Origin: Paralvinella palmiformis
Lineage: Eukaryota; Annelida; Polychaeta; Terebellida; Alvinellidae
NCBI GenBank assembly: GCA_025642065.1
Contig: JAODUP010001171.1
Location: 1-64,000, forward strand
Length of the DNA stretch: 64,000 bases
Direction of reading: 5' to 3'
The notes beneath the pieces are model-generated. The model saw only the letters and a program-made list of their open reading frames with translations, was not told where the DNA came from and searched no databases. The translations under genes were made by a program, and so were the position numbers. Shown here piece after piece: positions 34,965 through 45,732 of this stretch (positions within the stretch are counted from its first letter, which is position 1; the number at the start of each line of letters is the position of its first letter).

Positions 34965-35010
34965 TATTATTACTATTAGTATTATTATTATTATTATTAT
35001 TATTATTTTT
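34965..35010. repeat. (ATT)n microsatellite
   Basis: About 11 ATT/TTA units. Confidence 0.9.
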
Positions 35011-35469
35011 AGAGAATATTTCTGATTGAACGATGAAATTATGCATACACCGAGAAATCATTTAAACGTGGGCAACATCTATTATTTCACCATGAATCCC
35101 ATTTCTGTATGATAAGATTTGTTATGATAATATTTTGTTTATTATCTACATATATAGCAAAGTACATAATCTTTTTATATTAAATTTAGTATATTTAGGG
35201 ATAAAGCGAGTGAAGCCACTAGAGATACTATTCAAGTTCATGTACATACAAGTGAAGAATAAAAACCCACATCAAACATAAAAACGTAATATCATATTAA
35301 TACATGTACATTAAAGTATATTTTGGCAGATTCTGGTAAGGAAGTAATACTACTTTAGTCAGTATATTACATAAGATAAATATTTTAACGTAGAATAATT
35401 CATTTTAATAAACACTGCTTTATACGTAATTTAAATCCGTTAAGTGTTCAATTATAATCGCTTAAAACA
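35011..35469. other. No recognisable feature
   Basis: AT-rich. It might include the 3' untranslated part of the adjacent minus-strand LINE remnant. Confidence 0.45.
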
Positions 35470-36045
35470 GCACATGTATTCCGAAAGATGAAACCAGCAC
35501 ATCTTAATGAATTCCTCATCAAGTTTGTCTTGCCTAGGGGAGTACAGTATAACTCAGCATATTTAGTTCCATATTTATGAATATTTTATTCTGTACAAAC
35601 AGTGAATTAAAGATTTGAGGATGTATATGTTTGGCCACTTTAAACATGAATATACATACAACGTGGTTATAGATATTGTCATAGATTTTAGTTATAGATG
35701 TTTCAAATATTGTAGGAGTGTGTGCATTAAAAGATGGAGAGACCATTACCTTGATAATTTTCTTTTGAATTTTCTTTAAGAGTTATTTGTAAATGACAGG
35801 GATCCGCCCCACAATTCAACACAGTACATTAGGTATGATATCTAAATGCATAATATAGTGATACAAGAGTTGTAATATTTAATAATATTCTAGCCTTGCA
35901 AATTATTCCAAGTCCTCTGGATATTTTATTTTTTACATTACTTATATGTTCTCTCTACGTTAGATCTTTACCAAGTTATGACTCCCAAACATTTTTTAGA
36001 TCCAACTCGTAGTAATAATTTGATATTTATCTTTAAATCTGTGTT
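35470..36045 (-). pseudogene. LINE reverse transcriptase C-terminal fragment
   Basis: Reading right to left across two frames: KCLGVIT (last palm strand), then after a frameshift ISNVKNKISRGLGIICKAR, LLNITTLVSLYYAFRYH, after another break FNAHTPTIFETSITKIYDN, FMFKVAKHIHPQIFNSLFVQN, and finally TPLGKTNLMRNSLRCAGF. This is the usual series of the thumb and C-terminal region of a jockey-like LINE RT. The catalytic palm and endonuclease are missing. It is a different lineage from the CR1-like elements elsewhere in the window. It abuts Rep1 copy 4. Confidence 0.8.
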
Positions 36046-36129
36046 GACCAAGAACATCGGCAACAACAATAAGAAGGGGAAAAAAGAAGAAAAAAAACAA
36101 AGAAACCCAAACAATAAGAATAAAAGGTT

Positions 36130-37972
36130 TGATTTAATTAAATTATAACTCGTCCTCAGTGTTGCTGTTAATGTGGTAAAACAAATTGACAAAAGAAAGC
36201 ATCGTCTGCCTACGAACTAAGCTCTCAGTATTTCAATGAGAATAAAGTTTGTTTAATGAGATAGTCAAAACTTTGAACTTTTCGTGACCTTTCAGCAAAT
36301 AATCATTAACCGGAAAGACAGATGAGTTTTTGGGTAACTTCGATGTTGAACATTTTACAGGTAAATGAGATAATCAGGTCAAATATTATTTTCAATCGTA
36401 GAACAACGTCTGCAGGTCGTATTTAACAATTGGATGCCATCTGATAATCTAAAGTTTACTGTGCTTTTCATTAATAACTGCATCACCAAATCGCCACATC
36501 AACTACAGAGTAAACTTCGTGGCTGAATATTGCTGTCTAAAGATGAAAAGGCTTCAACAGTTTCAGTTCTAGACAATATTAGTTATCAGACTGTAGACTT
36601 TGAATCCTTTAGTAAGACAATATGTTTTGTTTAGTGTGTAGGATATCCTTTCCCACATACTATAATATTTTATATGATATACTTTAACGGCTTAAATAGG
36701 AGCCTAGGACATAGTTCTATACTTGTTGTTTTGCACAAAATAAAAATGAACCATGATTAACGAGATTAACATGAAAAATAGCAACTAACTTCAATGAAGG
36801 AACAACACATCATTTTTATGGGTCTTCTCATTACTCTCATTCAATTCTGCACCAGAATTTTGCGTTGTATCAAACAGGATAAGGACCGAAAGTCTACATC
36901 ACCAAAAGTTGCTGTCTCCCCTCCCGATGCATATTTAGGAATGATAGAAACAAAATAGGTTACTTTCTACAAAAATTACAATGGTATACCGACATTAAGG
37001 AAACGGCTTGATGTTAGTTAACATTAATTACATAAAGTAAAAAACTTATTTGTGCCGTGAGTTGTGATGTCAATTATAAAAGTTTAATTGAACATAGTAT
37101 TTCGACGATAGCTGAGGGGCATAAACATAATACGGACCTTGTCTCGAATAACTGCAGGTTTGAAATAAATGTATGTATGTATGTATATGTCATATACGAA
37201 GAGACGTATTTCGTTTGATGTTCTAACACTTACTGACTTAATCCTTTAGATATAATATCAACAACAACAAATATGTCTGTCGATTAATGGTGTTTTAAAC
37301 TAAAAACATAATTCCTTTAGGTACATATTGTCCTCTGAATATAACATTTAATTTATTTATTTGTAAAAATCCCTGAAATAATTATATTATAGGCTGTATG
37401 GTATACATTCTTCTCTGATTTGAATACTGATAACAAATGTTATGAGTATTTCTGATCTATTAGGAAAGTGTTCTTATCTGTAGGAATATTTGGATTCCTA
37501 TTTGCAATACTGAATTGTTGAAATATTAAAATGTAGAAGGAAAGATTTAAGGAAAGAGATATTGGTTCAAAAATGTTATTCATTATTTGCCAATTATTTT
37601 CAATCTCTTACCGGATACAGAAAAACAAAAGGAAGATGGAAAAATATATAGTTAAATCCAATGAAACTAAACAATAGTTCATTGCAAATACCGAAAATAT
37701 TAATAATACTGTAAAGCTTAAGATACGTAATTATTTTACGTATTTACTATAACTAACCATACTAAGTTAACATTCCAGCAATGTTTCTGTGTCACGTGAT
37801 AGGATAAACACATCCGGTCAGGTGACTACCAATATTATACACTTACACTTCCTTCATTACCGGGGATGTTATTTTCGGATAGCCATGTGTTTGTTCCAGT
37901 TGACAGAGGTGTGTGATATAATGTGAAGGACGCATTTTGTTTTTATAATAGTCGTCTCTTATAAATATATCA
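36130..37972 (+). repeat. Rep1 copy 4 (long form)
   Basis: Collinear with 28,240-30,236. Examples are TCACCAAATCGCCACATCAA, TGCTGTCTAAAGATGAAAAG, CGTTTGATGTTCTAACA and ACACATCCGGTCAGGTGACTA. Its right end falls within a few bases of the tRNA-like element at 37,977. No conserved frame. Confidence 0.75.
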
Positions 37973-37976
37973 CAAA

Positions 37977-38110
37977 CCGCCTCTATGGCCCAGTGGTGGG
38001 AGCGTGCGCGTGTCTTATACACGGTCATGCTGTGCGGGAGTTCGGAGGTTCGAATCTCTGCCGCAGCAATATAGTAGGAGTTTTTCATCCAACCATGTCA
38101 CTGGCAAGAT
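37977..38110 (+). repeat. Second tRNA-derived element (Ser/Leu-like head)
   Basis: A tRNA-like block with A box TGGCCCAGTGGTGGGAGCG and a perfect B box GGTTCGAATCT (38,047-38,057). It has a T-stem pair CGGAG/CTCTG and a long region between the boxes (about 50 bases), which recalls the long variable arm of tRNA-Ser or tRNA-Leu. The acceptor ends do not pair, so I call a SINE head or tRNA pseudogene, not a tRNA gene. Its sequence differs from the main SINE. The body downstream (TTTTTCATCCAACCATGTCA) has no second copy here. Confidence 0.6.
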
Positions 38111-38283
38111 TTTCTACACCGATTATATGTCAACTGTTGTAAATGATTTTAGAATAATTGCCCGTGGTGAAGCCGTGAATTACGAACACTATGCGTTTCC
38201 CTTATTTGAGGTAGCCAAGCCATGTAAAATAACTGTCATTACAGTCATTGTTAGTTTTGTTATTATTCTATTGCCAGAGTACA
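38111..38283 (+). other. Unassigned sequence inside a 169-codon frame
   Basis: A long frame (38,004-38,513) runs from the tRNA-like block through this segment into a CA repeat. Residues from this part include a hydrophobic stretch (ITVITVIVSFVIILLPEYTI). Because the frame starts in a SINE-like head and ends in simple sequence, I do not call it a gene. Confidence 0.4.
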
Positions 38284-38440
38284 CAATAATACACATACGC
38301 ACACACTCATGCATACACACGCGCACACACAAACGGACACACACGCACGCGCACACACACATACACATACACACGCACACACGCACACACACGCACACAC
38401 TCACACTTACTCACTCACTCTCTCACTCACTCTCTACCAA
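38284..38440. repeat. (CA)n and CTCA microsatellite
   Basis: CA repeats with CGCACG variants, then a TCACTCACTCTC tract. Overlapping frames on both strands (71-169 codons) are products of this tract. Confidence 0.95.
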
Positions 38441-38574
38441 TTTAACTATCTACCCTTTATATATACCGGATATAGTTACGATTCAATTAAAGAAATACTA
38501 TTACATAATGTAAACAATGATACTTCCTGGTTTGATTTCAATATATAAATATTTGTTAAATATGAATGCCTTGA

Positions 38575-39010
38575 TCATTTTATAATCGGAGACGATGTAA
38601 TTATACCTGAAAATAATGTTGTAATATTAGTATTACGTTTAGATAACAAATTAAACTTTGATGACCATGTATCTAAGCTTTGTAATAAAGTCGGTAAGCA
38701 AGTACAAGTTCTGTCTAGCTGACACAGAGTTCTGACTAAATCTAGCAAAATGTTGCTGTAGAGTAGTTTTGTAGAAAGTAGAATGCACTTCAACTACTGT
38801 TGTATTATATGGCACTTAATACTAAGCTAATACTAAGCTAGAAAAACATCAAAAAAGTCTAAAGTAAGAATTCATCAGTTTATTGAAGTATATACAATTG
38901 TTAATAAATCACGTCCAACTTACTTGATTATTGTATCAAATCAAGGAGCACAAGTCTTAGTCTTAGATATAAAATTAACGTATTTATCACTCTCAGGTGA
39001 GATGGCGACT
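38575..39010 (+). pseudogene. LINE reverse transcriptase C-terminus, third copy
   Basis: Same family as 19,566-20,165. The translation gives IPENNVVILVLRLDNKLNFD, DHVSKLCNKVGKQVQVLSS, then after stops KSSKMLL, SSFVESRMHFNYCCIIWHL, and further on sequence equal to the YLDYCIKPR..TSLSLRY part with changes. It diverges clearly from the two tandem copies, so it is a separate old insertion. Stops and missing segments make it non-functional. Confidence 0.75.
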
Positions 39011-39540
39011 AACTTGCATGTGACAATTTATCGGGGCTTGTTAAGACGGCCACTCACTTCCATCTTGAGCTTTCCTGGTCACAGTCTTCTCACTAACTAT
39101 TGTTTTAAAACATTTGTGAGTGTTCTCCAGGTTTTACGGCTGGAATGTATTAGATATAGGCGCCATCCTCATTTGATAGTAGAACAGGTCATATATTAAC
39201 CGGCCCTGGTCACCCGTAATAATGGATATATGAAATATTTCAACATCTTTATTTTTAGAGTGAAAGTTGTACGTATAATCAATCATCCGAGGTATAGTTA
39301 AATTAATGTGTTATATTAATGTGTCATTTATTTATATTTTAGCTTCATTACTTTATGTTCATCACACTTGATTATTTATTTTATCCACCAGCTGAGACTT
39401 GAATTTTGCAAAATGTGCAAAAAAGCAAAGCAAAAACACGCCACAGAACAAACCAATTAATATTCTGACAAGTGTTTAAATCTACGACAAAGTATACACG
39501 CTAATACTTAATTTAGGAAGGTTTTGCTTTTTGCTTAATG
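39011..39540. other. Partly the LINE's 3' flank; otherwise unassigned
   Basis: At 39,030-39,100 a stretch (ACGGCCACTCACTTCCATCTTG) resembles 20,360-20,400 downstream of the other LINE copies, so it may be 3' untranslated sequence of that family. The rest is unassigned. Confidence 0.45.
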
Positions 39541-39547
39541 TATTCAG

Positions 39548-39549
39548 CT

Positions 39550-39585
<36 letters not shown>

Positions 39586-39614
39586 ACGCACAAATCTATA
39601 TATATATGCATCTG

Positions 39615-39657
<43 letters not shown>

Positions 39658-39690
39658 ATATGTATGTATGTGTGTGTGTTTTAGTGCAAG
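39548..39690. repeat. (CA)n, (TA)n and (GT)n microsatellites
   Basis: CA tract 39,551-39,590, short (TA)n, then a GT/GTAT tract to about 39,680. Confidence 0.95.
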
Positions 39691-39826
39691 GACATCAACA
39701 CCTAAATATCCTTTAATATCTATGCTTCCATAAATCTATACGTAAGTAAATCTATATGCATGACTATAACCCTACGAAAACCTTCATTTCCACACATCCA
39801 TACATACGTATACTTGATCCTATTTT

Positions 39827-39880
39827 CCTCGTCCAATTTAGCCTACCATCTGGATAAATATGGCCGTAAAACAGCAATAT
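39827..39880 (+). repeat. tRNA-derived SINE, 3' piece only
   Basis: CGTCCAATTTAGCCTACCAT, then a diverged GATAAATATGGCCGTAAAACA. It corresponds to the last 55-60 bases of the SINE before the ATC tail. A 5'-truncated copy. Confidence 0.7.
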
Positions 39881-39886
39881 TTACAT

Positions 39887-39970
39887 TTTTACATTTCTAA
39901 TCCGCTTTTCGTAAGTGACAAATGTGTCACACGCACAGGGAAGTGGTTGTGTGTAGAAAGGGTAAAACAC
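39887..39970 (-). repeat. Rep5, inverted partial copy
   Basis: The reverse complement contains ACTTACGAAAAGCGGATTAG, matching 24,295-24,315 in Rep5 copy 1, with weaker similarity upstream. Short and decayed. Confidence 0.45.
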
Positions 39971-40179
39971 ACTTGAAAATGATGTAATGGCTGTTTTGCG
40001 TTTAAGTTATTTTCATAGACCTAACAATGTGCAAAACTCGATATTGAAGTAATGAGAAGGATACCTTTGCTACTGGCAGGAAGATGAACTATTTAACTGA
40101 AAATATATCTCACAACCAACAGCACGAAGGTATGACAATCGAAAGGTGGTTGCTAATGTAAATGTTTGCTATAAGTAGG

Positions 40180-41110
40180 TAGCGTTAATGTTTCCTTTCT
40201 TTGTTTAACAATAAAAATATTATGTGTCTGATAGATCCTACCCGGGTTCAGGAGACTGGTGAATAGAATCCCCGGAGTCTCATGGGGGACATTGGTCGTT
40301 TGTTTTGACAAAATAAGGGTCAGATAATTGCTGTGATTAAAACAAAGGGAAATCTTTGTCGATATTTCACGTCGTCGATCTTTCAATAGTAATGGTTGAG
40401 GGGATAGTAAAGGTGTTCCTCAATTTGATAACATCGGGTTGGTTGACGATCTTCTTCTGGGATTCTGTTTTGGTCGCCTTCTCTGCCGATCCATGGAATC
40501 ATATTTTAGATCTCCCCAATGAATGATAATTCTCCGGATAAACAATTACATCATTCATCTGTAATCTCACAATAATAATGTCAGATGTGTATCGATTTCC
40601 CCAGATACGAATTTGTTCTAAGAAACGAAATGAGTGTTTGTAGCATTGACATTTCTAAAACTAACATTTTTGCTATCTGACTGACTCTGTCAAACGATTT
40701 ATTGATTTACAAGAGAGCGAGTTTTTATTTGATCATGAAAATCTTACTTTTACGGTTGTGATAGCTATTTATTCGCTCTTTAATTCTTCCATTTGATTTC
40801 TACCTTTTCTTATCAAGACTTTTTCACATTTGGGATACTTCCTTTTCATTGAGCCACTTTGAGATATGAATATCTTCCAGTAATCAAAAGTGTTGAGGAT
40901 GTGGAACAATTAATTTTCTTTGAGACTTGAACATCTTCCAGAAAAGTACGTTTACATATCGGTTACCCCGTAGAACGATTAACGTCTAGTACGTAGCGGC
41001 ATTTAAACTAGTTCCTTTCTCATTCAATTAAATAATCCACCATTAATTATCTCAGTCATAGATTATTTATATTTCTAGATCTTGGCGATATCAATAAGTT
41101 AGTCAACATA
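40180..41110 (+). repeat. Rep4 copy 2
   Basis: Aligns with 4,240-4,830 and 50,780-51,590. Shared blocks are GAATAGAAT.CCC(C)GGAGTCTCAT, TTGGTCGTTTGTT, GATAATTGCTGTGATTA, CATTCATCTGTAATCTCACAA, GAGTGTTTGTAGCATTGACAT and AATTATCTCAG..ATAGATT. The 77-codon frame on the minus strand is not conserved. Confidence 0.65.
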
Positions 41111-41170
41111 TTGTTAAAATTATTGATCATGTTATCGTCATATAGCCAGATATGTGTCACACACACACAC

Positions 41171-41239
41171 ACCGTGCCTTAATTTGGGTGTCGAACTTTC
41201 AGCCTCCACGACAGTAAGTGATTAGTTTCTTGTAGTTTT
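41171..41239 (+). repeat. 69-bp direct repeat, left copy
   Basis: ACCGTGCCTTAATTTGGGTG to AGTTTCTTGTAGTTT, repeated at 42,118-42,189 with about three mismatches. Preceded by a (CA)n tract. Confidence 0.9.
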
Positions 41240-41590
41240 CTTGCGGAACGGAAACGTATGAGGATTAGCTGATAGGTTCGAGTAAATCATAGTATTTACT
41301 CAGGTTTGAGACGATATTTCGTTCTAGTCCAGTAATAATCCATTGTGCTGTATTGCTACTTTATTTTTATTTTAGTTAAATCACTTCAGTGAGTCCATAC
41401 TGAGTTAGTGTACATTCTCTTTGTTATGAACAAACCGTAATGTTTGTTAACACGCTGAGAGTATTTAAAAGGCTTAAATTTTCACTTAGGTTAGAGAAGA
41501 ACTTCGACGCCAGACCAGTCGGACGTGCATTGATACATGGCTCAAAAGGTAGGACTTATTCAGTTATTTGAACCCAGAATAAAGCTGGTC
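41240..41590. other. No recognisable feature
   Basis: Unique AT-rich sequence inside the interval bounded by the 69-bp direct repeats. Confidence 0.5.
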
Positions 41591-41679
41591 AGCATCTGGT
41601 GTGAAATGCTTTTTTTTAAGGCTTTTACCCCAGAAAAATTTCTTTGAATGTAAACTTGGGGTCAAAAAATTTTTGATAT

Positions 41680-41950
41680 TATGTGCAATCACCATTGAAC
41701 CCACGCACCTGTTGTTTTGGGGCTGTGGTATCAAATGGTATGTTTTTTTCGGCTTCCCTTTTTTGTACCCGCGTAGGTTTTTTGGGTGAAAAAACGAATA
41801 GCTGGGTTTCCCCCAGGCTGATGAGTAGACCAGACACATGCTTAGGTATACGCACACATCTATCAATATGTGGAGGTACGGAACATTTTATTTTTTGATT
41901 AAGTATTATAGTTGTTTTGTATTTAGATTTATGAATGGGCCGAAGGTTGT
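41680..41950 (+). repeat. Rep5 copy 2, with inflated homopolymers
   Basis: Same order of blocks as 24,155-24,420: ATCACCATTGAACCCACGCA, GGGCTGTGGTATCAAATGGT, GGCTTCCC, GAATAGCTGG and CAGGCTGATGAGTAGACC. Runs of T, A, G and C are longer here than at the equivalent places in the other copies. Overlapping frames on both strands (62-100 codons) are unsupported. Confidence 0.65.
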
Positions 41951-42000
41951 TTTGATATGTTGATGCTCTGTGCCTGTTGCCTCTTTATATGTACCCTAAA

Positions 42001-42011
42001 ACACACACACG

Positions 42012-42092
<81 letters not shown>
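42001..42092. repeat. (CA)n then (TA)n microsatellite
   Basis: About 15 CA units (one CG interruption) pass directly into about 30 TA units. Confidence 0.95.
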
Positions 42093-42095
<3 letters not shown>

Positions 42096-42117
42096 TTGGT
42101 TAACAATTTTCACAACC

Positions 42118-42189
42118 ACCGTGCCTTAATTTGGGTGTCGAACATTCAGCCTCCACGACAGTAAGTGATTAGTTTCTTGGAGTTTCGTT
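42118..42189 (+). repeat. 69-bp direct repeat, right copy
   Basis: Partner of 41,171-41,239. It lies just after a (TA)n tract and a short CACAACC sequence. After the shared part the two flanks are unrelated. Confidence 0.9.
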
Positions 42190-42518
42190 GCCATCGATTT
42201 GGTGACTGGTAAGGCATTAAACATGTCTCAGCATGAAAACTCACTCCGAATCCATTGGCTATATCCTGTGATTAGTGCTAGCAACAACTAAGACAAATGC
42301 CTGAGTGACGAACAAATCATCAGATTGGACTCTATCCCTGACTTATTGGAACATCACAGTGGTTATCTGTAGGAATGTTATTTGTGAATACAATGATGTC
42401 ATCCACTTGACGTTTATTCTGTATCATATCTTATGCATGAAGTGTAACTGTTACTCAGATTAAAATGAATGATATACTAACAGGTTTAAGAATCAACCGA
42501 CTTTGAATCATCATGATA
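42190..42518. other. No recognisable feature
   Basis: AT-rich unique sequence before a SINE fragment. Confidence 0.5.
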
Positions 42519-42640
42519 TGCAAGAGGATTCAAAGTGAAGTCAAAGATAAAACATCCTTCGGATATGCCCCGCCGAGGTTCGAACTCAGGTCTTAGTGAT
42601 CTGTGCTCCAGAGCGCTACTATCTAGACAGCAGAGGTTTT
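42519..42640 (-). repeat. tRNA-derived SINE, head and body, internal gap
   Basis: On the minus strand: CTGCTGTCTAGATAGTAGCG (decayed A box), a B box GAGTTCGAACCTC, and TCCGAAGGATGTTTTATCTTTG. About 10 bases of the body are missing (AAAGTGAAGTC in place of AAAGGTAATGAAGCGAAGTC), and the 3' tail is absent. Confidence 0.75.
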
Positions 42641-42965
42641 TATTCATAACAATCGATGTCAAGTGTTTATATCTCGTTGTTCTTCATCCTCGTCATTGTA
42701 CTGCGGGATGGTGTAATTAACGACACATACAATATCATTTATTGTCGATTGTTTGTACTGATTTCCTATGGTATATATAAGATGAGGTCATAGTCAGCTC
42801 ATTTTATACACCAAACTCGTAATGGATTGTGGGAAATCAGGAAGATTAAGACATCAAGATAATTATATAGCCGTAAACGTTTGTGAATCTTTTAACTTTA
42901 TTATATTATTTCACTATTTTATTGATAAAGGATACAAATACGAAGTGAATGAAATAGACATTTTT

Positions 42966-42968
<3 letters not shown>
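42641..42968. other. No recognisable feature
   Basis: AT-rich. An 88-codon frame at 42,822-43,088 starts here but is mainly microsatellite. Confidence 0.45.
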
Positions 42969-43038
<70 letters not shown>

Positions 43039-43150
43039 GGTGCATAATACCGAATGTATTATGCTTAAAAACAAAGTCAATAAACTAGTAAATTATTTGA
43101 TTATCGGTATTATTATTATAATTTATAATTATTATTATTAAAATTTATAA

Positions 43151-43180
<30 letters not shown>
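42969..43180. repeat. (TA)n and (ATT)n microsatellites
   Basis: About 33 TA units (42,969-43,034). Further on there are (ATT)n stretches at 43,108-43,140 and 43,150-43,180. Confidence 0.95.
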
Positions 43181-43181
<1 letters not shown>

Positions 43182-43640
43182 TTTATTATCACTAGTGTTA
43201 TTGCTGTTGTTTTTGCTGTTCCTATTTTTCACGTTGATTTCACTGCTTGACATCATCCATATATCATTTCTCATCCGTTGTCACAACACAGTGGCCCAAA
43301 GTGAAGATTCCATCGACCTGACAAATGGAACGTAAACAATGCGATTGCATCTCATGAATACATATTCCTTAATTATAACTTATATTCTACTGGTTTTGGC
43401 TACAGAATTACCATTGTATTTGAGTAATCAGAGTTTAAACATATCTAACTATAATCTCCAGTTATCTTGACGTTCACCGTGTAACGAACTGTGAGGAAAG
43501 ATGGCCGACATCTTTTCTGATGGACTGTCTATGAGAGATCATTGGGTTATAGACAGTTTCTATCTTAACCTATCTTCATAGATACACAATTACGTACGAT
43601 CATAGAGACAGTCGTTCCTCGGAATAATGTCTATCCAGCT
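43181..43640. other. No recognisable feature
   Basis: AT-rich, without frames or partner sequences. Confidence 0.5.
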
Positions 43641-43774
43641 GTAATTATCTCAGTATACAACTACTGAGTAGAACAACAACGACAGCAACGACAACAAAAT
43701 AATAATAATAATAACGTAATTTTAATATAGCATTCTTATTATATGATCCATTCAAAGGCACTGGTGCTCGCGCG

Positions 43775-43820
43775 CTCACGGACACACACACACGCACACA
43801 CACGCACGCACACACCAACG
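43775..43820. repeat. (CA)n-rich tract
   Basis: CA repeats with CGCACGC variants, placed just beyond the 3' side of a minus-strand LINE fragment. Confidence 0.95.
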
Positions 43821-43839
43821 CACGAACAGAGATAGAGAG

Positions 43840-44050
43840 AGGCGTATTGTGCAATAATGCATTGTCATAATCAGCTGAAGAAATTATTAAGGCATGGACT
43901 AAGGTAATACACGTGTCTTCACTTGTGTAGTTATGAATAAGTTGTATATTGCTTATTTGATATAAGCAAGATTTACATATATAATTTTCTTGCTGCTCCA
44001 ATTTACCAATGTTAACTAACTTAAGGCCTATATTCTCATAGACACGGACG
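43840..44050 (-). pseudogene. CR1-like LINE fragment (RT thumb)
   Basis: The minus-strand frame 43,645-44,001 starts with MEQQENYICKSCLYQISNIQ and continues NYTSEDTCITLVHALIISSA and DYDNALLHNTPLS before turning into microsatellite sequence. It matches the thumb part of the 48.84-50.55 kb element (KQVNSICNSYYYEIRNIGLI). Residues upstream to about 44,050 seem to belong as well. A short 5'- and 3'-truncated piece. Confidence 0.75.
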
Positions 44051-44981
44051 TTCTGTATAATGTTGTTGTTAGAAAATTGCGCTACAAATTTCCAATTGTT
44101 TTTCTTCGAATTTTGCTCATAACCGTGTTTGGGGATGTTTCCCTAAGAATTCACATTTCGGCTATATGTCCTTGGTATGACCAGTGATGATGCTAACAAA
44201 TAAAATCAATTAGTCAACATTTTGCACATATATAGAAAGAACATATATATAATAGAATCTTAGCTGAACATTAACGTACTCGGTAACGTTCTTCAGCTGC
44301 TAGTTAATGAAAACACAATGAAGTACACTTTATCCTTCTTCAGCTTCAGACTATTATGTTAAACCAAATAACGGTGTTCGAATTACAATTATCAATTATT
44401 TCAATTATCACATGGCTTTAAGGTTAAGTACATTCAACAATCATTAAAATAACAGCTATATGTAATATAATGTTCTTGGATAGTCGTTCCTTTTAGTTTA
44501 ACGTCCTTTCTTTAGTTTAAAACGGATCGATGTGTTACACGATCATTATATGAATCATCTCGTTATGCTCTGCCGATGATTCAAACGCATTGAGTTCAGT
44601 TTTCCGAAAAAGCAATACACAAGTTAATATGTATTTTGGTCGATGAAACTTCTGAGCGTTACGGTATCGCTGCCTGGTCTATTACACCACAGGCTATAGA
44701 TAACTCAACCATGATTAATACAACCATGTAACCTTGTATTAGCTATATTAATGTAGACCTTCAAAAGAGCATACAACATGGAAGAAAAAAAACTATAAAC
44801 ACAAATGACGTAGGACAGTTTTTATATTAAGCTCAAATAACACACATTATGCCACAAATTCTTTACAGAAAATTACAAATACGGGATGTTGTCATGGAGA
44901 AAATTAGGGTTATATGTCAACTAACACATGTCCATAAAGTATTTACAATACACAGTGGAAGGATTAATACAAAAATATTAT

Positions 44982-44988
<7 letters not shown>
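44051..44988. other. No recognisable feature
   Basis: AT-rich. No tRNA-like, LINE or Rep sequence that I could identify. Confidence 0.5.
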
Positions 44989-45050
<62 letters not shown>

Positions 45051-45069
45051 CTCGCGCGCGCGTGTGTGT
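44989..45069. repeat. (TA)n followed by (CG)n / (GT)n
   Basis: About 30 TA units, then GCTCGCGCGCGCG and GTGTGTGT. Alternating purine-pyrimidine throughout. Confidence 0.95.
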
Positions 45070-45439
45070 CGATACATTACATACACGCCGCTTTAAGAGG
45101 ACAACACTTCTACCACCTCGGTTCCTTTTCCAATCACTTCCTATTGTCTCATTTTAGTTGGAATATTGAAAGGGAATGGTTAAGGGCTACCATTATACAT
45201 TTAGAAGGTTATTTAGTTCCTCCCCATTTTAATAATATTTTATGGATAAACAGGAAAAAAGGAAATTAAAATAATTTCCATTCTAAGACATAATTAATTA
45301 ACTATTATTAAATTTGTCATATACTTAAAGTAATGAAAATTACAATTAAGTTTGAAAACACCCATGACAACATATATCATTATTTTGCTAATTTTTTATT
45401 TTTATAATTAGCGATCTGTGGTGCTCATCATAAATTTCC
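45070..45439. other. No recognisable feature
   Basis: The 102-codon frame at 44,849-45,157 and the 67-codon frame at 45,066-45,269 depend on the microsatellite or show no motif. Confidence 0.45.
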
Positions 45440-45605
45440 AGCTGTTGCCATATTACTAGATCATCAATCTGTCTGTGTCACATGACGGGATATACACATC
45501 CGGTCTGATGACTAGGAAGTGTCAGTTACTTCCGCATCCCTCCTCACCGGAAATGCTTCCATAGTGAAGTGATCATTATAGCAATTCCTATACAGTCAGC
45601 CGTTG
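45440..45605 (+). repeat. Rep1, 3' end only
   Basis: TCATCAATCT..CTGTGTCA(C)ATGA and ACACATCCGGTC.G(G)TGACTA, then CTTCC..C..CACCGG. Corresponds to 30,010-30,180 and 37,775-37,930. Confidence 0.65.
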
Positions 45606-45732
45606 TTATACGTAGGTATGTGTTTGCAGACGTGTGTGTTTGTGTTCGCGCGGATGCGTGTGTGTACATACGTGCGTATATGATACTATCTGCATGATTC
45701 TGAATGAAGATGTGCACATGAGGAACTTAACA
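45606..45732. repeat. (GT)n-rich tract
   Basis: Imperfect GTGTGTG with CGCGCGG in the middle. Confidence 0.8.

Noticed and set aside
37977..38068. tRNA-Ser/Leu gene
   Set aside because: The B box is perfect and the T stem pairs, but the acceptor ends do not pair, so I list it as a tRNA-derived element.
38004..38513. 169-codon protein with a membrane segment
   Set aside because: The frame starts in the tRNA-like block and ends in CA and CTCA repeats. Only about 50 codons lie in ordinary sequence.
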